A stretch of 64,000 nucleotides of DNA from Mucilaginibacter terrigena (GTDB lineage: Bacteria; Bacteroidota; Bacteroidia; Sphingobacteriales; Sphingobacteriaceae), in the NCBI RefSeq assembly GCF_004168255.1, contig NZ_SEWG01000003.1, forward strand, positions 595,589 through 659,588, read 5' to 3'. The position numbers were made by a program, and so were the translations under genes. Positions 34,193 through 42,993 of this stretch are shown here, one piece after another (positions within the stretch are counted from its first letter, which is position 1; each line of letters begins with the position of its first letter). Under the pieces are notes generated by a model. The model was not told where the DNA came from, ran no database searches, and saw only the letters and a list, made by a program, of their open reading frames with translations.

Positions 34193-37100
34193 TATTCAAA
34201 GGATTCTGAAATGATTAAAACAGGTTGTTCGACTTTGCCCTTTTTACCCTTTTGTACTTCACTTAAATCAACATTGTATTGTGCCGCAATTTTATCGATT
34301 TCTAATAAGGCATCGTTCAGATTTGCTTTCTTCTTTTGCAACCGGTCAACATCTGCTGGTAAGTTAGTGTATTTACCAATATCGATAAGCAAAACAATTT
34401 TTTGAATATTATCTATTTGTTTTTCGTTTACTTGAGGATATTTAACAATGTCGGACAAGAATTTTTTAGCTCGTTGCGCCACACCGCCTAATGCTTCAGG
34501 GTCAATTTGTGATTGTACAATTTTATGCTCCAGTGTTTCGAAATGTGCCAATGCCTTGTTTATGTGGTCGTGATGGGTTTCAATCAAAGGAGAACTTGTT
34601 TCTTTTTGGTCGGCAGAAAATATTTTGAAGGCTTCTATAGGTGTAATTTCGTTTGGTTGATTATTGCTATCCACCCAATAAAATTCAAATTTTTTGTCTG
34701 TTTTTAAAAATGCAGCCGTTCCATTCTTTAGTTCGGGTTTCTTTAGTTCTGTAGAGTTTCTCCCTGCCCTGGACTTTAATGGCAGTTTTTTAATTTTATC
34801 GAACCAAGCTCTATTAGCTTTTTTGAAGTGCCTCAAAAAGTACAAAAATTTCAACCTTTCGTCTTCTTCTTCCTTGTAAGTGCCGCTAAAGAGTTTTACT
34901 TCATCTAAAATTTCTTCGGTAGAAAACACCTGATTATCTTCGCCAAACGCAGTATGAAACGCCTGTATTTTCATAAAAGCTGTTTTATTCAATCTTATTT
35001 GTGAATCTCCCTGTGCTGATGGATAAAACACATAATTATAAATTGCACTTGCTTTTGTTCCAATTCGATTTACCCGCCCAATCCTTTGCATAAGTTTAGT
35101 AGAATTCCAAGGGGTATCGTAGTGAATAATTACGTTGGAACGGTGCAAGTTAACCCCCTCCGCCAATACTTCTGTAGTAATGATAATATTGTACTCATTT
35201 ACTTGCTTGTCTTCTGCCCAGTTTGCGTCAAAGTTGGTTACAATGGTTTCGTACATTTTCTTTCTATTGACCGCAGAAATAACTAACACATCTTTTCTTC
35301 CTATATTTTCGAAAGCCGTTGCCAAATAGTCGACCGTATCCTTAGATTCTGAGAAGATTACCAGTTTACCTTCAACATTAGTTTTTTTACTTAAGAACTG
35401 CTTAGTAAGCTGATCAATAAAAACATTGATTTTGGGGTCGTTTTCAATCGCATTCCAGCCCTTTACTAACTCCTTAATAAGCTTGGAATCCTTTTTTAAA
35501 CTCTCAATAAAATCATCTTTAAAATCAGTGCTTTTGAAAGTTTGGTTCTTAGGGTTTTCCTCACTTAATCTTTCGATTTCCTTTTCAATATTTTCTTCAC
35601 TCCAACCTTTATCCAAAAGAGTGTTTACATTGGTATCTGGTGCAATAAAAATTTTATTGTTTTCAAACATTGTAATCATTCGGTCGGTAGCAGTTTGAAA
35701 ATTGTCCAATGATTTTTTGAAAGCATAAAAACTACTTTCTAATCGTTTTATCAATTGGGTTTTCATGATAAATGCCAGCGATTTAGATACTGTTTCCGCA
35801 TTTTCGTAATACTTCGTTTGTATTTCAAGCTTCAATCCAGCAATGGCTTGGTATCTGCTGTATTTTAATTTGTCTTCATCCGTGAGGTAGAAAACAGTTT
35901 TGTGAAATAGCTCATTAAGTTTTTCGTCCATTAAGTATTCGACTTTTTTGGGTGGATCTACTTTTGGAAACTTGATGCCCTGTCCGTTTAAATCAACTTT
36001 ATATTCGGGAATATTTTCAAGGTCTGTACGCGTTCTGCGAATAGTAATTGGTTCAATCACATTCTTGCGAATTTTCCCATAAATGGTTCTCAACTTGTTT
36101 ACGTCTAATTCGTCAAAACGCTTTAAAGTTTTGTATTGCTCCATTAAAGGGGCAAAAAATGAAGTTAAATTTGTGATTGGCAAGGTAGATTGTCTTGCAT
36201 CCTGGAACATTTGAATCTGATAGAAAATATCGTCAGGTCTGTTGTTTAATGGGGTTGCAGAAACTAATATCACTTTTTTCTGTAAGCCATCAATCAAACC
36301 TTTATTGGCTCGAGGACTTTTACAGATTAACTGAAGATTACGGAATGAGCCAGTTAAATAATTACGAAACTTATGTGCTTCATCTATAATTATTAAATCA
36401 TAATCTTCCTTGTTCCAATAATCTTGATGTCCCTGTAAAATTTTTTCAAGGCTTCCGTTAGTGACAAATTTAGTACATTGGTCTATCTGAAAATCTTTGA
36501 AGGTGTTTTTCCAGTTCTTCTCAACCGCTGGTGGATATACGATTAGAATTTTGGTATTGTCTCTTCCATTTTGCATTAGAAACTTTTTTGCTACCATTGC
36601 GGCAATAACAGTTTTACCTAAACCCACAACGTCAGCTAATAAAAAGCCGTTATGCTTTAAAAGCATATTGTAACCTTCATTTACTGCATCAATTTGGTAA
36701 GAAAGTTTTTTAAAGTTTTGCGGTAAATCGCCAATCGAATCAGGGTCGTAATCAATATTTTTTCCAAAATATTCCGTCAGTAGCTTTATATAAAGTTCAA
36801 AAGGAGTTGTTTCTTCGTTTAAATATGTTTCTTTTTTTATATTTTGAATATCCACTGGTAGGATATCAACTGATTCATCCCATAGTTTTTCAAATTCTTC
36901 TGTTGCGAATTTTACATCGGTATATTCCGTTAACTGAACGTTAAACTCATAGTTATAAAAATTACCCGCACCTAGTCCAGCATCTGTTAGGTTTGATGAG
37001 CCTGTAATTACTGTTGAATGGGTGTGTTCGTTAAACGGCTCCGGTCTTAGGATATAAACTTTTGCGTGAATTTTTTTTTCAGGATGAGCTTTTACCTGAA

Positions 37101-37464
37101 TTTTATTTTCAATCAAATCATTAATAAACAATAAAATTCCTGCTTCGGTGTCCTTGTCATAATTTGCTTTTTCTATGTCCTCTTGAACTTTCCTTATGAA
37201 ATCCTCTTTTGTTTTTTCGTGATTCTTAAAAAATTCCAACCCCTCCTTTTGAGCATTTGCAAGCATCTTGTCAATATTAATACCAACTAATATTCTAATT
37301 TTCGGAACCTTGTTTAAGAAAGGTCTAATCCGGAAATAACCGGATGCCCTAAAGTACCCCACTAAAGCATCAAAATATTGGATGTTTGGATTGTATGTAA
37401 AAACACCTTCAAATTTTTTGATTAAGGTGTTTTCTGCGCTATTAGTAAAAAACTTAGTGGTCAT
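34192..37464 (-). CDS. SNF2-type helicase with N-terminal PLD nuclease domain
   Basis: 1090 aa. A phospholipase-D-like domain is at the N terminus: YFRASGYFRIRP, then the HxK motif KIHAKVYILRPEP near 128-140, and TGSSNLTDAGLGAGNFYNYEF. The SF2 helicase follows: motif I DVVGLGKTVIAAMVAK near 273-288, motif II DLIIIDEAHKFRN near 356-368, motif III LVSATPLNNRPDD, and motif VI LMQRIGRVNRIGTKA near 760. With the co-translated methylase it forms a restriction-type pair in which ATP-driven translocation and PLD cleavage act on unmodified DNA. DISARM-like and type I-like systems use comparable parts, but drmB or hsdS homologues are absent. Confidence 0.87.
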   Translation of the reverse strand: MTTKFFTNSAENTLIKKFEGVFTYNPNIQYFDALVGYFRASGYFRIRPFLNKVPKIRILVGINIDKMLANAQKEGLEFFKNHEKTKEDFIRKVQEDIEKANYDKDTEAGILLFINDLIENKIQVKAHPEKKIHAKVYILRPEPFNEHTHSTVITGSSNLTDAGLGAGNFYNYEFNVQLTEYTDVKFATEEFEKLWDESVDILPVDIQNIKKETYLNEETTPFELYIKLLTEYFGKNIDYDPDSIGDLPQNFKKLSYQIDAVNEGYNMLLKHNGFLLADVVGLGKTVIAAMVAKKFLMQNGRDNTKILIVYPPAVEKNWKNTFKDFQIDQCTKFVTNGSLEKILQGHQDYWNKEDYDLIIIDEAHKFRNYLTGSFRNLQLICKSPRANKGLIDGLQKKVILVSATPLNNRPDDIFYQIQMFQDARQSTLPITNLTSFFAPLMEQYKTLKRFDELDVNKLRTIYGKIRKNVIEPITIRRTRTDLENIPEYKVDLNGQGIKFPKVDPPKKVEYLMDEKLNELFHKTVFYLTDEDKLKYSRYQAIAGLKLEIQTKYYENAETVSKSLAFIMKTQLIKRLESSFYAFKKSLDNFQTATDRMITMFENNKIFIAPDTNVNTLLDKGWSEENIEKEIERLSEENPKNQTFKSTDFKDDFIESLKKDSKLIKELVKGWNAIENDPKINVFIDQLTKQFLSKKTNVEGKLVIFSESKDTVDYLATAFENIGRKDVLVISAVNRKKMYETIVTNFDANWAEDKQVNEYNIIITTEVLAEGVNLHRSNVIIHYDTPWNSTKLMQRIGRVNRIGTKASAIYNYVFYPSAQGDSQIRLNKTAFMKIQAFHTAFGEDNQVFSTEEILDEVKLFSGTYKEEEDERLKFLYFLRHFKKANRAWFDKIKKLPLKSRAGRNSTELKKPELKNGTAAFLKTDKKFEFYWVDSNNQPNEITPIEAFKIFSADQKETSSPLIETHHDHINKALAHFETLEHKIVQSQIDPEALGGVAQRAKKFLSDIVKYPQVNEKQIDNIQKIVLLIDIGKYTNLPADVDRLQKKKANLNDALLEIDKIAAQYNVDLSEVQKGKKGKVEQPVLIISESFE

Positions 37465-37608
37465 TTTTATTTGAATTAGATACTGATAAACCTACATTTT
37501 ACCGTTCAATTAAAAAAGGACTATATAGTCATTGAATAACTAAAGTTCATTTCTTCTTTTTAGGTTCTTAGGCCTGGGTTAACGAGGGTTGATTTAACAT
37601 AGTACTAA

Positions 37609-39450
37609 TTAAATGTTTCTCTGATTCATTCCACACCAATGTTCCCATATTATCACCATGGCTAATGTATCTAAGAAACAGTAAAATAATAAACAATCTA
37701 TGTAGATAGCCTTAATTTGTTCATTATTCTTATTGATACCATATAGCATATCCTGGTATGCTCTCATAGCTCCAGAACCATCTTTTACATTGATTTGAAA
37801 CGCATCCTCTAAAATAGGCATGGAAGGCAGTAGCTTATATGGGTTAATTATTGACCCGTCCTCGTCGAATTTTAACAGCCCCTTTTTGTCAAGCCAGTTT
37901 TTTATTTTTTCAGATTTGGTAGATTTTAAAACTGCTGGTAAGGTGACTTTTATAGAGGTACGCCCACCCATAAAAGGATGATAGTAATACTTGGTCGCTT
38001 CCATGTTCAAATCTATGAAACGCCCGTCATTAGCCTCAAAATCATTCAATAAAGTCTCAAGCCAAAGCCGCAAATCAGTATCTTCATCAGTTTCAACCAG
38101 CGTCCTAAGTATATTTTTAAATTGAGTGATTTCATACTTGCTCCATATAAAGATTGTTCCTCTAGTACCTAGAACTTTCATTAATGAACGTGCAAACTCA
38201 TGATTTGGGAAAGAGTCATTAGTGTTCAGCCATTCTGCATGAACAGGTTCTGCTCCCTTATGGTGGATAATATGACAGCTATACTGAAATATCACATTTT
38301 CATAGCAGCGCATACCTTTGTGGTAAGGTAGAGCCATCTGCGAAGTTTCAAAATCTATAAAAAATAACGGGTATTGTATGATTGAGCAAACGCCCTCAAA
38401 CCCACTTAATAAGAACTCTTCTTTTTCAGTGATCTGATATAATGGGCGATTATTATAATAAGGTGTTCCATCATCTTTAATTAAAGCAGTGACAGGTACG
38501 TCATATAATGAAGTTTTGCCATTTTTAATGAGGTCAGTTATTATGCCATTCTTTTTATTTACGTTCCCCAATTGGCCAAGTTCAAGTATATGTGGTTTAG
38601 GTTCTGCCATTTTACCCCAACACAGTTTAAAACCGCTTTCATCGTGTAAAATATCGGTTGCAGAATACTCGCAGTCCTTACAATTTAATCCAATCGGTGA
38701 TTCAATTCTTTCGCCAGCTTTTAATTGTTCAATTAGAATATTAGCCATATTAATACATTTATTGAGCAAAGGCTTTATTTCGTTGTCAACATTTATCCAT
38801 TCTAGCGTGGGATATTTCTTAATCAATTCTAAGTCAAGCTGGGTGCCCGTAAAGCTAATCACTGGCTTTCTAAACGTATTGGATTCGTCAACGGAGGTAA
38901 GTTGAAATAGAGAAACCATACTATCTATTTCTGCCCTTTTAGATTTGTCAGGCATTAATAACTCACACTCAATAGTAGATTCAGGAAAGACATTTTGTAA
39001 TATAACTTTTTGATATGCAACATCGTAAAGATATTCCGTCCAGGATGAGCCGAAATAATTTTTACCTTTCTGCTTAAACAATTGTGCTTCTACACTATCA
39101 AATGACTTGGACTTAACCTCGATTATTTTTAGGTTCTTCCCATTTTTAACTAAAATGTCAATCCTTGCAATCATTTCTCCGAACCTAATTACCGGTTCAA
39201 ATAATATAATGTCCTCTTGTTGTAAATGTAAACTAGTAGTTTCAATAGCATTTTCAAGACTGCCTGTGACTTCAATTCCCGTTGGATATAATAACTGGGC
39301 AAGATAACCGATCATATACCCACCATCTGCTAGCATTTCTATATACTCATTGCCTTCTAAGCTTGTAGGGAATTGATGTTTTTTATAGTATAATTTTGTA
39401 GGACATGACAAACCCAGTTTAAAATCAGATTTTGAAAGCTGTATAGTCAT
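37609..39450 (-). CDS. DUF2779 nuclease (Cas4-like plus DEDD exonuclease-like)
   Basis: 613 aa. The N-terminal third looks like a Cas4/AddB-type nuclease: Cys in LSCPTKLYYKK (about residue 15), ARIDILVKNG and IIEVKSKS (about 93-113) as D...ExK active site, and a Cys cluster LNCKDCEYSAT plus KLCWGK near 255-275 that could bind an Fe-S cluster. The C-terminal part starts YPLFFIDFETSQMALP near 360, the DxE start of a DnaQ/RNase H-fold exonuclease, as in DUF2779 proteins. It is 144 bases upstream of the helicase on the same strand. A role in degrading or processing foreign DNA is inferred. Confidence 0.8.
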   Translation of the reverse strand: MTIQLSKSDFKLGLSCPTKLYYKKHQFPTSLEGNEYIEMLADGGYMIGYLAQLLYPTGIEVTGSLENAIETTSLHLQQEDIILFEPVIRFGEMIARIDILVKNGKNLKIIEVKSKSFDSVEAQLFKQKGKNYFGSSWTEYLYDVAYQKVILQNVFPESTIECELLMPDKSKRAEIDSMVSLFQLTSVDESNTFRKPVISFTGTQLDLELIKKYPTLEWINVDNEIKPLLNKCINMANILIEQLKAGERIESPIGLNCKDCEYSATDILHDESGFKLCWGKMAEPKPHILELGQLGNVNKKNGIITDLIKNGKTSLYDVPVTALIKDDGTPYYNNRPLYQITEKEEFLLSGFEGVCSIIQYPLFFIDFETSQMALPYHKGMRCYENVIFQYSCHIIHHKGAEPVHAEWLNTNDSFPNHEFARSLMKVLGTRGTIFIWSKYEITQFKNILRTLVETDEDTDLRLWLETLLNDFEANDGRFIDLNMEATKYYYHPFMGGRTSIKVTLPAVLKSTKSEKIKNWLDKKGLLKFDEDGSIINPYKLLPSMPILEDAFQINVKDGSGAMRAYQDMLYGINKNNEQIKAIYIDCLLFYCFLDTLAMVIIWEHWCGMNQRNI

Positions 39451-39478
39451 ATGATATAATGAGTGGGTTTAGTTATAC

Positions 39479-39486
39479 CAAATATA
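39479..39486 (-). promoter_or_regulatory. -7 box of the DUF2779-helicase-methylase operon
   Basis: On the minus strand TATATTTG fits the Bacteroidota -7 consensus TAnnTTTG and lies 29 bases upstream of the DUF2779 ATG. No clear -33 TTG element is seen at the ideal distance. Confidence 0.5.
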
Positions 39487-39539
39487 AAAGATTATTTTAA
39501 TTGGAATTTTAGAGTTTTTGATGTGTTAAATTTGCTTCA

Positions 39540-40187
39540 ATGAAACGCCTTTTATTATTACTTTACTTATTTACTACAGTTGCATTTGCTCAAGATACTA
39601 TTACTATCCGGCATCAACGCTATACTACAACCTTTGACACGGTTCTCAAATACCCGGTATTAGTTCATTGGATAGTAAAATCCTCTGACCTTTGCGATAA
39701 AAACAACCCCAGGCGAGTTGAAAGAAAAGGAGTAACATTCAAACCCGACCCACAGCTAAAGAAATATACCACCCTGCAAAAATATTATAGCAAGAATAAG
39801 GGGAATTATCAACGTGGACATAATATGAATGCAGCTGATAACTCCTGTGATATTCAGCAAATGAAAGAAAGTTTTTACTTCTCTAATATGACACCCCAAA
39901 CAAAGGAATTGAACGAGGAAGTTTGGGGGGATTTAGAAGATGAAACTAGGAGATTAGCTAAGCAATATGGGCAAGTTGAGGTTTGGTGTGGTAGTTATGC
40001 GTATAAAGAGAAAATGGGTGATGTAACAGTGCCGATGTTTTGTTGGAAGATATTAAAATATAATGGTCAGGAAGTAGCGTACATATTTCCTAATCATCAT
40101 CAGGTAAATGCGCATAGGTTTAATTATTACCAAGGACCCATAGAAAGTGTAAAGTTGGCTTCAAAGCTCGACCTAAAAGGATTATAA
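39540..40187 (+). CDS. secreted DNA/RNA non-specific endonuclease (NUC1)
   Basis: 215 aa with a signal peptide ending at AFAQD (residue 18). The NUC1 signature is present with a variant: YQRGHNMNAAD near 97-107, where DRGH is usual, including the general-base His; then FYFSNMTPQTKELNEEVWGDLE near 119-140 carrying the metal-binding Asn. The enzyme should act in the periplasm or outside the cell. TAAATTTG at 39527-39534 fits a -7 box but would give almost no leader. It may degrade incoming DNA or serve nutrition; it is divergently placed from the restriction operon. Confidence 0.85.
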   Translation: MKRLLLLLYLFTTVAFAQDTITIRHQRYTTTFDTVLKYPVLVHWIVKSSDLCDKNNPRRVERKGVTFKPDPQLKKYTTLQKYYSKNKGNYQRGHNMNAADNSCDIQQMKESFYFSNMTPQTKELNEEVWGDLEDETRRLAKQYGQVEVWCGSYAYKEKMGDVTVPMFCWKILKYNGQEVAYIFPNHHQVNAHRFNYYQGPIESVKLASKLDLKGL

Positions 40188-40327
40188 AATGCCAAGCTGG
40201 AAGTCTGGGCCATTTCTTTTAAATATGAATTCATTTTTTCGATTAGATATTATTGGGAGAAGCTGGCCTTGTTTTGGGTACTCATACCTTTTCAAAACTT
40301 TCATTGCTTGAGGTAGAATAGGTAATG

Positions 40328-40516
40328 TTATGGGGTTATTTTAATGTTTTCAATATTATGGCGAGTTAGCCATTGGTAAAATGTGGACCTATCCGTCGGT
40401 GTATAATGGATGATATCTCCGTTTTTTAATAGAATAGTAAATATGTCTGTAGATGCCAGAAACTTCCGAAGTTCATCAGCTTTATAATTAAATCCTGGAT
40501 AAGTTGAGGGCAACAT
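40328..40516 (-). CDS. small hypothetical protein
   Basis: 62 aa, no membrane segment: DELRKFLASTDIFTILLKNG, DIIHYTPTDRSTFYQWLTRH, ending NIENIKITP. The amphipathic, well-ordered composition looks like a real small domain (beta hairpin and helix) rather than a shadow frame, and nothing lies opposite it. Function unknown. Confidence 0.5.
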   Translation of the reverse strand: MLPSTYPGFNYKADELRKFLASTDIFTILLKNGDIIHYTPTDRSTFYQWLTRHNIENIKITP

Positions 40517-40625
40517 TTTGGTTTTATAAACTATATAAATTGGAATACAGTATTGTGAAGGAAGAAGTCCATTAATGCTTCACCGGGGAAAGAAGCTAGC
40601 ATTTACACAAAAGTAATAAAAATCT

Positions 40626-40653
40626 AAATTGTAGGCAAGTTTACCTACAATTT
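40626..40653 (+). promoter_or_regulatory. palindrome before XRE gene, operator or terminator
   Basis: AAATTGTAGG (40626-40635) and CCTACAATTT (40644-40653) are perfect 10-bp arms, with inner symmetry GTAGGcaagtttaCCTAC. It ends 43 bases before the XRE gene. A T-run continues to 40657, so it could also terminate plus-strand transcription; position next to an XRE gene favours an operator. Confidence 0.5.
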
Positions 40654-40696
40654 TTTTATATTAATCCTTCAACTTTCCTAACCATTAAATAGATTG

Positions 40697-40957
40697 ATGA
40701 TTAGCGAAAACGGTAAAGGCCTTCTTGAACAATTTGGTAGCCATATTAGGAAAATAAGACTATCTAAGAAATTATCTTATAGAAAGATGGCAACCTTATG
40801 TAATATCGACTTTTCCAATCTGAGAAAAATAGAGCAAGGGGAGTTAAATGTGACATTGCTAACCATATATGAATTAGCAAAAGGCTTGGATGTACCAATT
40901 GAAAATTTGTTTCATCAGGCGGCCTCCTCATCCACAACACCGGAAAATCCTTCATAA
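40697..40957 (+). CDS. XRE-family helix-turn-helix regulator
   Basis: 86 aa (or 87 aa from the preceding ATG). The HTH covers about residues 10-72: FGSHIRKIRLSKKLSYRKMA, NIDFSNLRKIEQGELNVTLL, YELAKGLDVPIENLF. Its 3' end overlaps the convergent SRAP gene by 43 bases. A near-perfect palindrome lies just upstream. It may control itself and the neighbouring DNA-damage cassette. Confidence 0.82.
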   Translation: MISENGKGLLEQFGSHIRKIRLSKKLSYRKMATLCNIDFSNLRKIEQGELNVTLLTIYELAKGLDVPIENLFHQAASSSTTPENPS

Positions 40958-41712
40958 TCGTATGGTACCATTACCTCCGGCGTATTGGAACTTTCTTTTC
41001 TTGATGTAATTAATTTTGAGATCGTATGAGCGGTAAAATGTTCGTCAGAAAGTGGCAGGATCATATCACGGACGTTATCCTTCTTTAATTCACTGTCAAT
41101 CCAGGTACCTTCGGCATCTCTTTCCAATATAAATGGCTGACGCAATTTGCTGTTATGAATACGCGCCATTAAAGGTGTCGCAGGGTTTGTTAATATAGAA
41201 AACGTCTTAATGATCTCACCAGTTTCTGGATCGGTCCAATGACTGTAGATACCGCCGAATGAAAATATTTCCCTTGACTTGAGGTAGATGTAGTGCGGTA
41301 TCTTGGTTTTTGCATCGAGGTGGTGCCATTCATAAATGCCATTTGCAGGCACTAAACACCGTTTCTTTCCAATATAATTTCGAAAAGACGGCTTTTCAAA
41401 AACAGTTTCACCGATAGCATTCAGCGTTTGATTACTGAAAGCCCGCGCCTGTTGTAGGGCAGTCAGCTTATTGCCTTTTGCATCTACGGCTCCTTCCTTC
41501 GGCTTGAACCAATGCGGGATCAATCCCCACTCATATAACTGGATTTTATTTGGCTCATCGGCTGTGATCACCGGCATCGGGAGGTGCCCGAAACCATCAT
41601 TATGATAAACAACGTCATATTCATTCATAAGAGCGATGGTCTCCGGATCTTCCAATGCATAACGGGTACTGATCTCAAATTTGTCGGCAGTAAGGGAATA
41701 ATGATAACACAT
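40915..41712 (-). CDS. SRAP-domain abasic-site shield (YedK/HMCES-like)
   Basis: 265 aa. The catalytic Cys is residue 2 (MCYHYS), exposed after Met removal, as in all SRAP proteins; the acid and His positions are in LVPANGIYEWHH (about 122-133) and TPLMARIHNSKL. SRAP proteins crosslink to abasic sites in single-stranded DNA and protect them from cleavage. It is divergent from a Y-family polymerase and DnaE-like pair, forming a damage-tolerance cassette. The long C-terminal tail beyond the core is variable. No frameshift. Confidence 0.9.
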   Translation of the reverse strand: MCYHYSLTADKFEISTRYALEDPETIALMNEYDVVYHNDGFGHLPMPVITADEPNKIQLYEWGLIPHWFKPKEGAVDAKGNKLTALQQARAFSNQTLNAIGETVFEKPSFRNYIGKKRCLVPANGIYEWHHLDAKTKIPHYIYLKSREIFSFGGIYSHWTDPETGEIIKTFSILTNPATPLMARIHNSKLRQPFILERDAEGTWIDSELKKDNVRDMILPLSDEHFTAHTISKLITSRKESSNTPEVMVPYDYEGFSGVVDEEAA

Positions 41713-41781
41713 GACGCTAATTTACTGATTAACAGCCGACGAAAACAAATGTGTAAAGAATTTTGTAAATATCTATAGGAA

Positions 41782-41800
41782 ATGCTAAAAAAATTAGCAT
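41782..41800. promoter_or_regulatory. inverted repeat between SRAP and polymerase genes
   Basis: ATGCTAA (41782-41788) and TTAGCAT (41794-41800) flank AAAAA, 32 bases before the polymerase start and 70 bases before the divergent SRAP start. A further GCTAATTTA occurs at 41717-41725. A damage-responsive operator is plausible; it does not match the Escherichia LexA box. Confidence 0.45.
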
Positions 41801-41831
41801 AATTTTATACCCTCTTAACTGAAACTAACGT

Positions 41832-42989
41832 ATGAACACCAACCGCCAGATTATCCATATGGACCAGGACGCATTTTTTGTGTCGGTGGAGGTCCGTAAG
41901 GACCCGCGTCTGATTGGCCGCCCGGTGATTATTGGCAGCCTTTCTGACCGTGGTGTGGTAGCATCGTGCAGTTATGAAGCGCGAAAGTTTGGTGTGCATT
42001 CAGCGATGCCGGCTAAATTAGCGCGTATGCTTTGCCCGCATGGTATTTGGATCAGGGGGAATATGGATGAGTATTCCAAAGCCTCCCATGAGATAACGGC
42101 CATACTGAAAGAACGGGTACCGCTGATCGAAAAAGCAAGTATCGATGAGCACTACATCGACATGACCGGGATGGACCGCTACCACGGCACACAGCAATAT
42201 GCGCGGGAACTCAGGGCGGTTGTTATGAAAGAAACGGGTTTGCCTATTTCGTTTGGTTTGTCTGTTAATAAAACGGTGTCAAAAATGGCTACTAACGAAT
42301 GCAAGCCGAATGGCCAGCTATCAGTCGATACCTCTAATGTCCGCCCTTTTTTAAATCCGCTTTCCATCAGGAAGATTCCCGGATTAGGTGAAAAGACTTT
42401 TATTAAGCTAAGTGATATGGGCGTTAAACGTATTCATCAGTTGGCGGAGGTACATCCTGAATATATGACCAGCATCTTAGGGAAGAACGGGATCTGGTTA
42501 TTGAATAAAGCAAAAGGAATTGACGATTCCCCTGTGGTCCCTTACCAGGAACAAAAATCCATAGGCACACAGAGTACCTTCAAAAGTGACAGTATCGATC
42601 TGGAAGCGATCAATTATTTGTTGACTACCATGGTTATGGAATTGGCTTTCGAACTCCGGCAAAATCGCAAGCAATGTGCTTGTGTTACCGTCACTGTACG
42701 GTACTCAACGCGCGAAGATGTGACCAAACAAGCTGTAATTCCTTATACCGCCCTGGACAGCGTATTAATTGCGAAAACCAAAGACTTGTTTAAACAGGCT
42801 TACCAGAAACGTTTACTGATTCGTCTGGTCGGCGTTAGGTTGTCTAATCTGGTCAGTGGATTTGAGCAGATCGATCTGTACAGCGAATCAGAAGAGCAAT
42901 ACAGTTTATGCCAGGCGATGGATAAGATCCGCCGTCGTTTTGGCCCGGATGCGATCAAGCTGGCCTCAGGCATGAACTTAAATTTATAA
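41832..42989 (+). CDS. Y-family DNA polymerase (DinB/ImuB-like)
   Basis: 385 aa. Catalytic motifs are intact: IIHMDQDAFFVSVEV near residues 8-22 (first metal-binding Asp) and KASIDEHYIDMTG near 104-116 (Asp-Glu pair). The little-finger domain follows NKTVSKMATNECKP and an HhH region IRKIPGLGEKTF. Near the C terminus GFEQIDLYSE contains QIDLY, which resembles a beta-clamp binding pentapeptide. It performs error-prone bypass of lesions. Next gene, 4 bases later, is a DnaE-like polymerase, so the pair resembles ImuB/ImuC, although here the Y-polymerase keeps its active site. Confidence 0.9.
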   Translation: MNTNRQIIHMDQDAFFVSVEVRKDPRLIGRPVIIGSLSDRGVVASCSYEARKFGVHSAMPAKLARMLCPHGIWIRGNMDEYSKASHEITAILKERVPLIEKASIDEHYIDMTGMDRYHGTQQYARELRAVVMKETGLPISFGLSVNKTVSKMATNECKPNGQLSVDTSNVRPFLNPLSIRKIPGLGEKTFIKLSDMGVKRIHQLAEVHPEYMTSILGKNGIWLLNKAKGIDDSPVVPYQEQKSIGTQSTFKSDSIDLEAINYLLTTMVMELAFELRQNRKQCACVTVTVRYSTREDVTKQAVIPYTALDSVLIAKTKDLFKQAYQKRLLIRLVGVRLSNLVSGFEQIDLYSESEEQYSLCQAMDKIRRRFGPDAIKLASGMNLNL

Positions 42990-42993
42990 AACG

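Noticed and set aside
30584..39450. DISARM or BREX assignment
   Set aside because: The methylase and helicase are compatible, but DrmB, PglZ, BrxC or similar core genes are absent.
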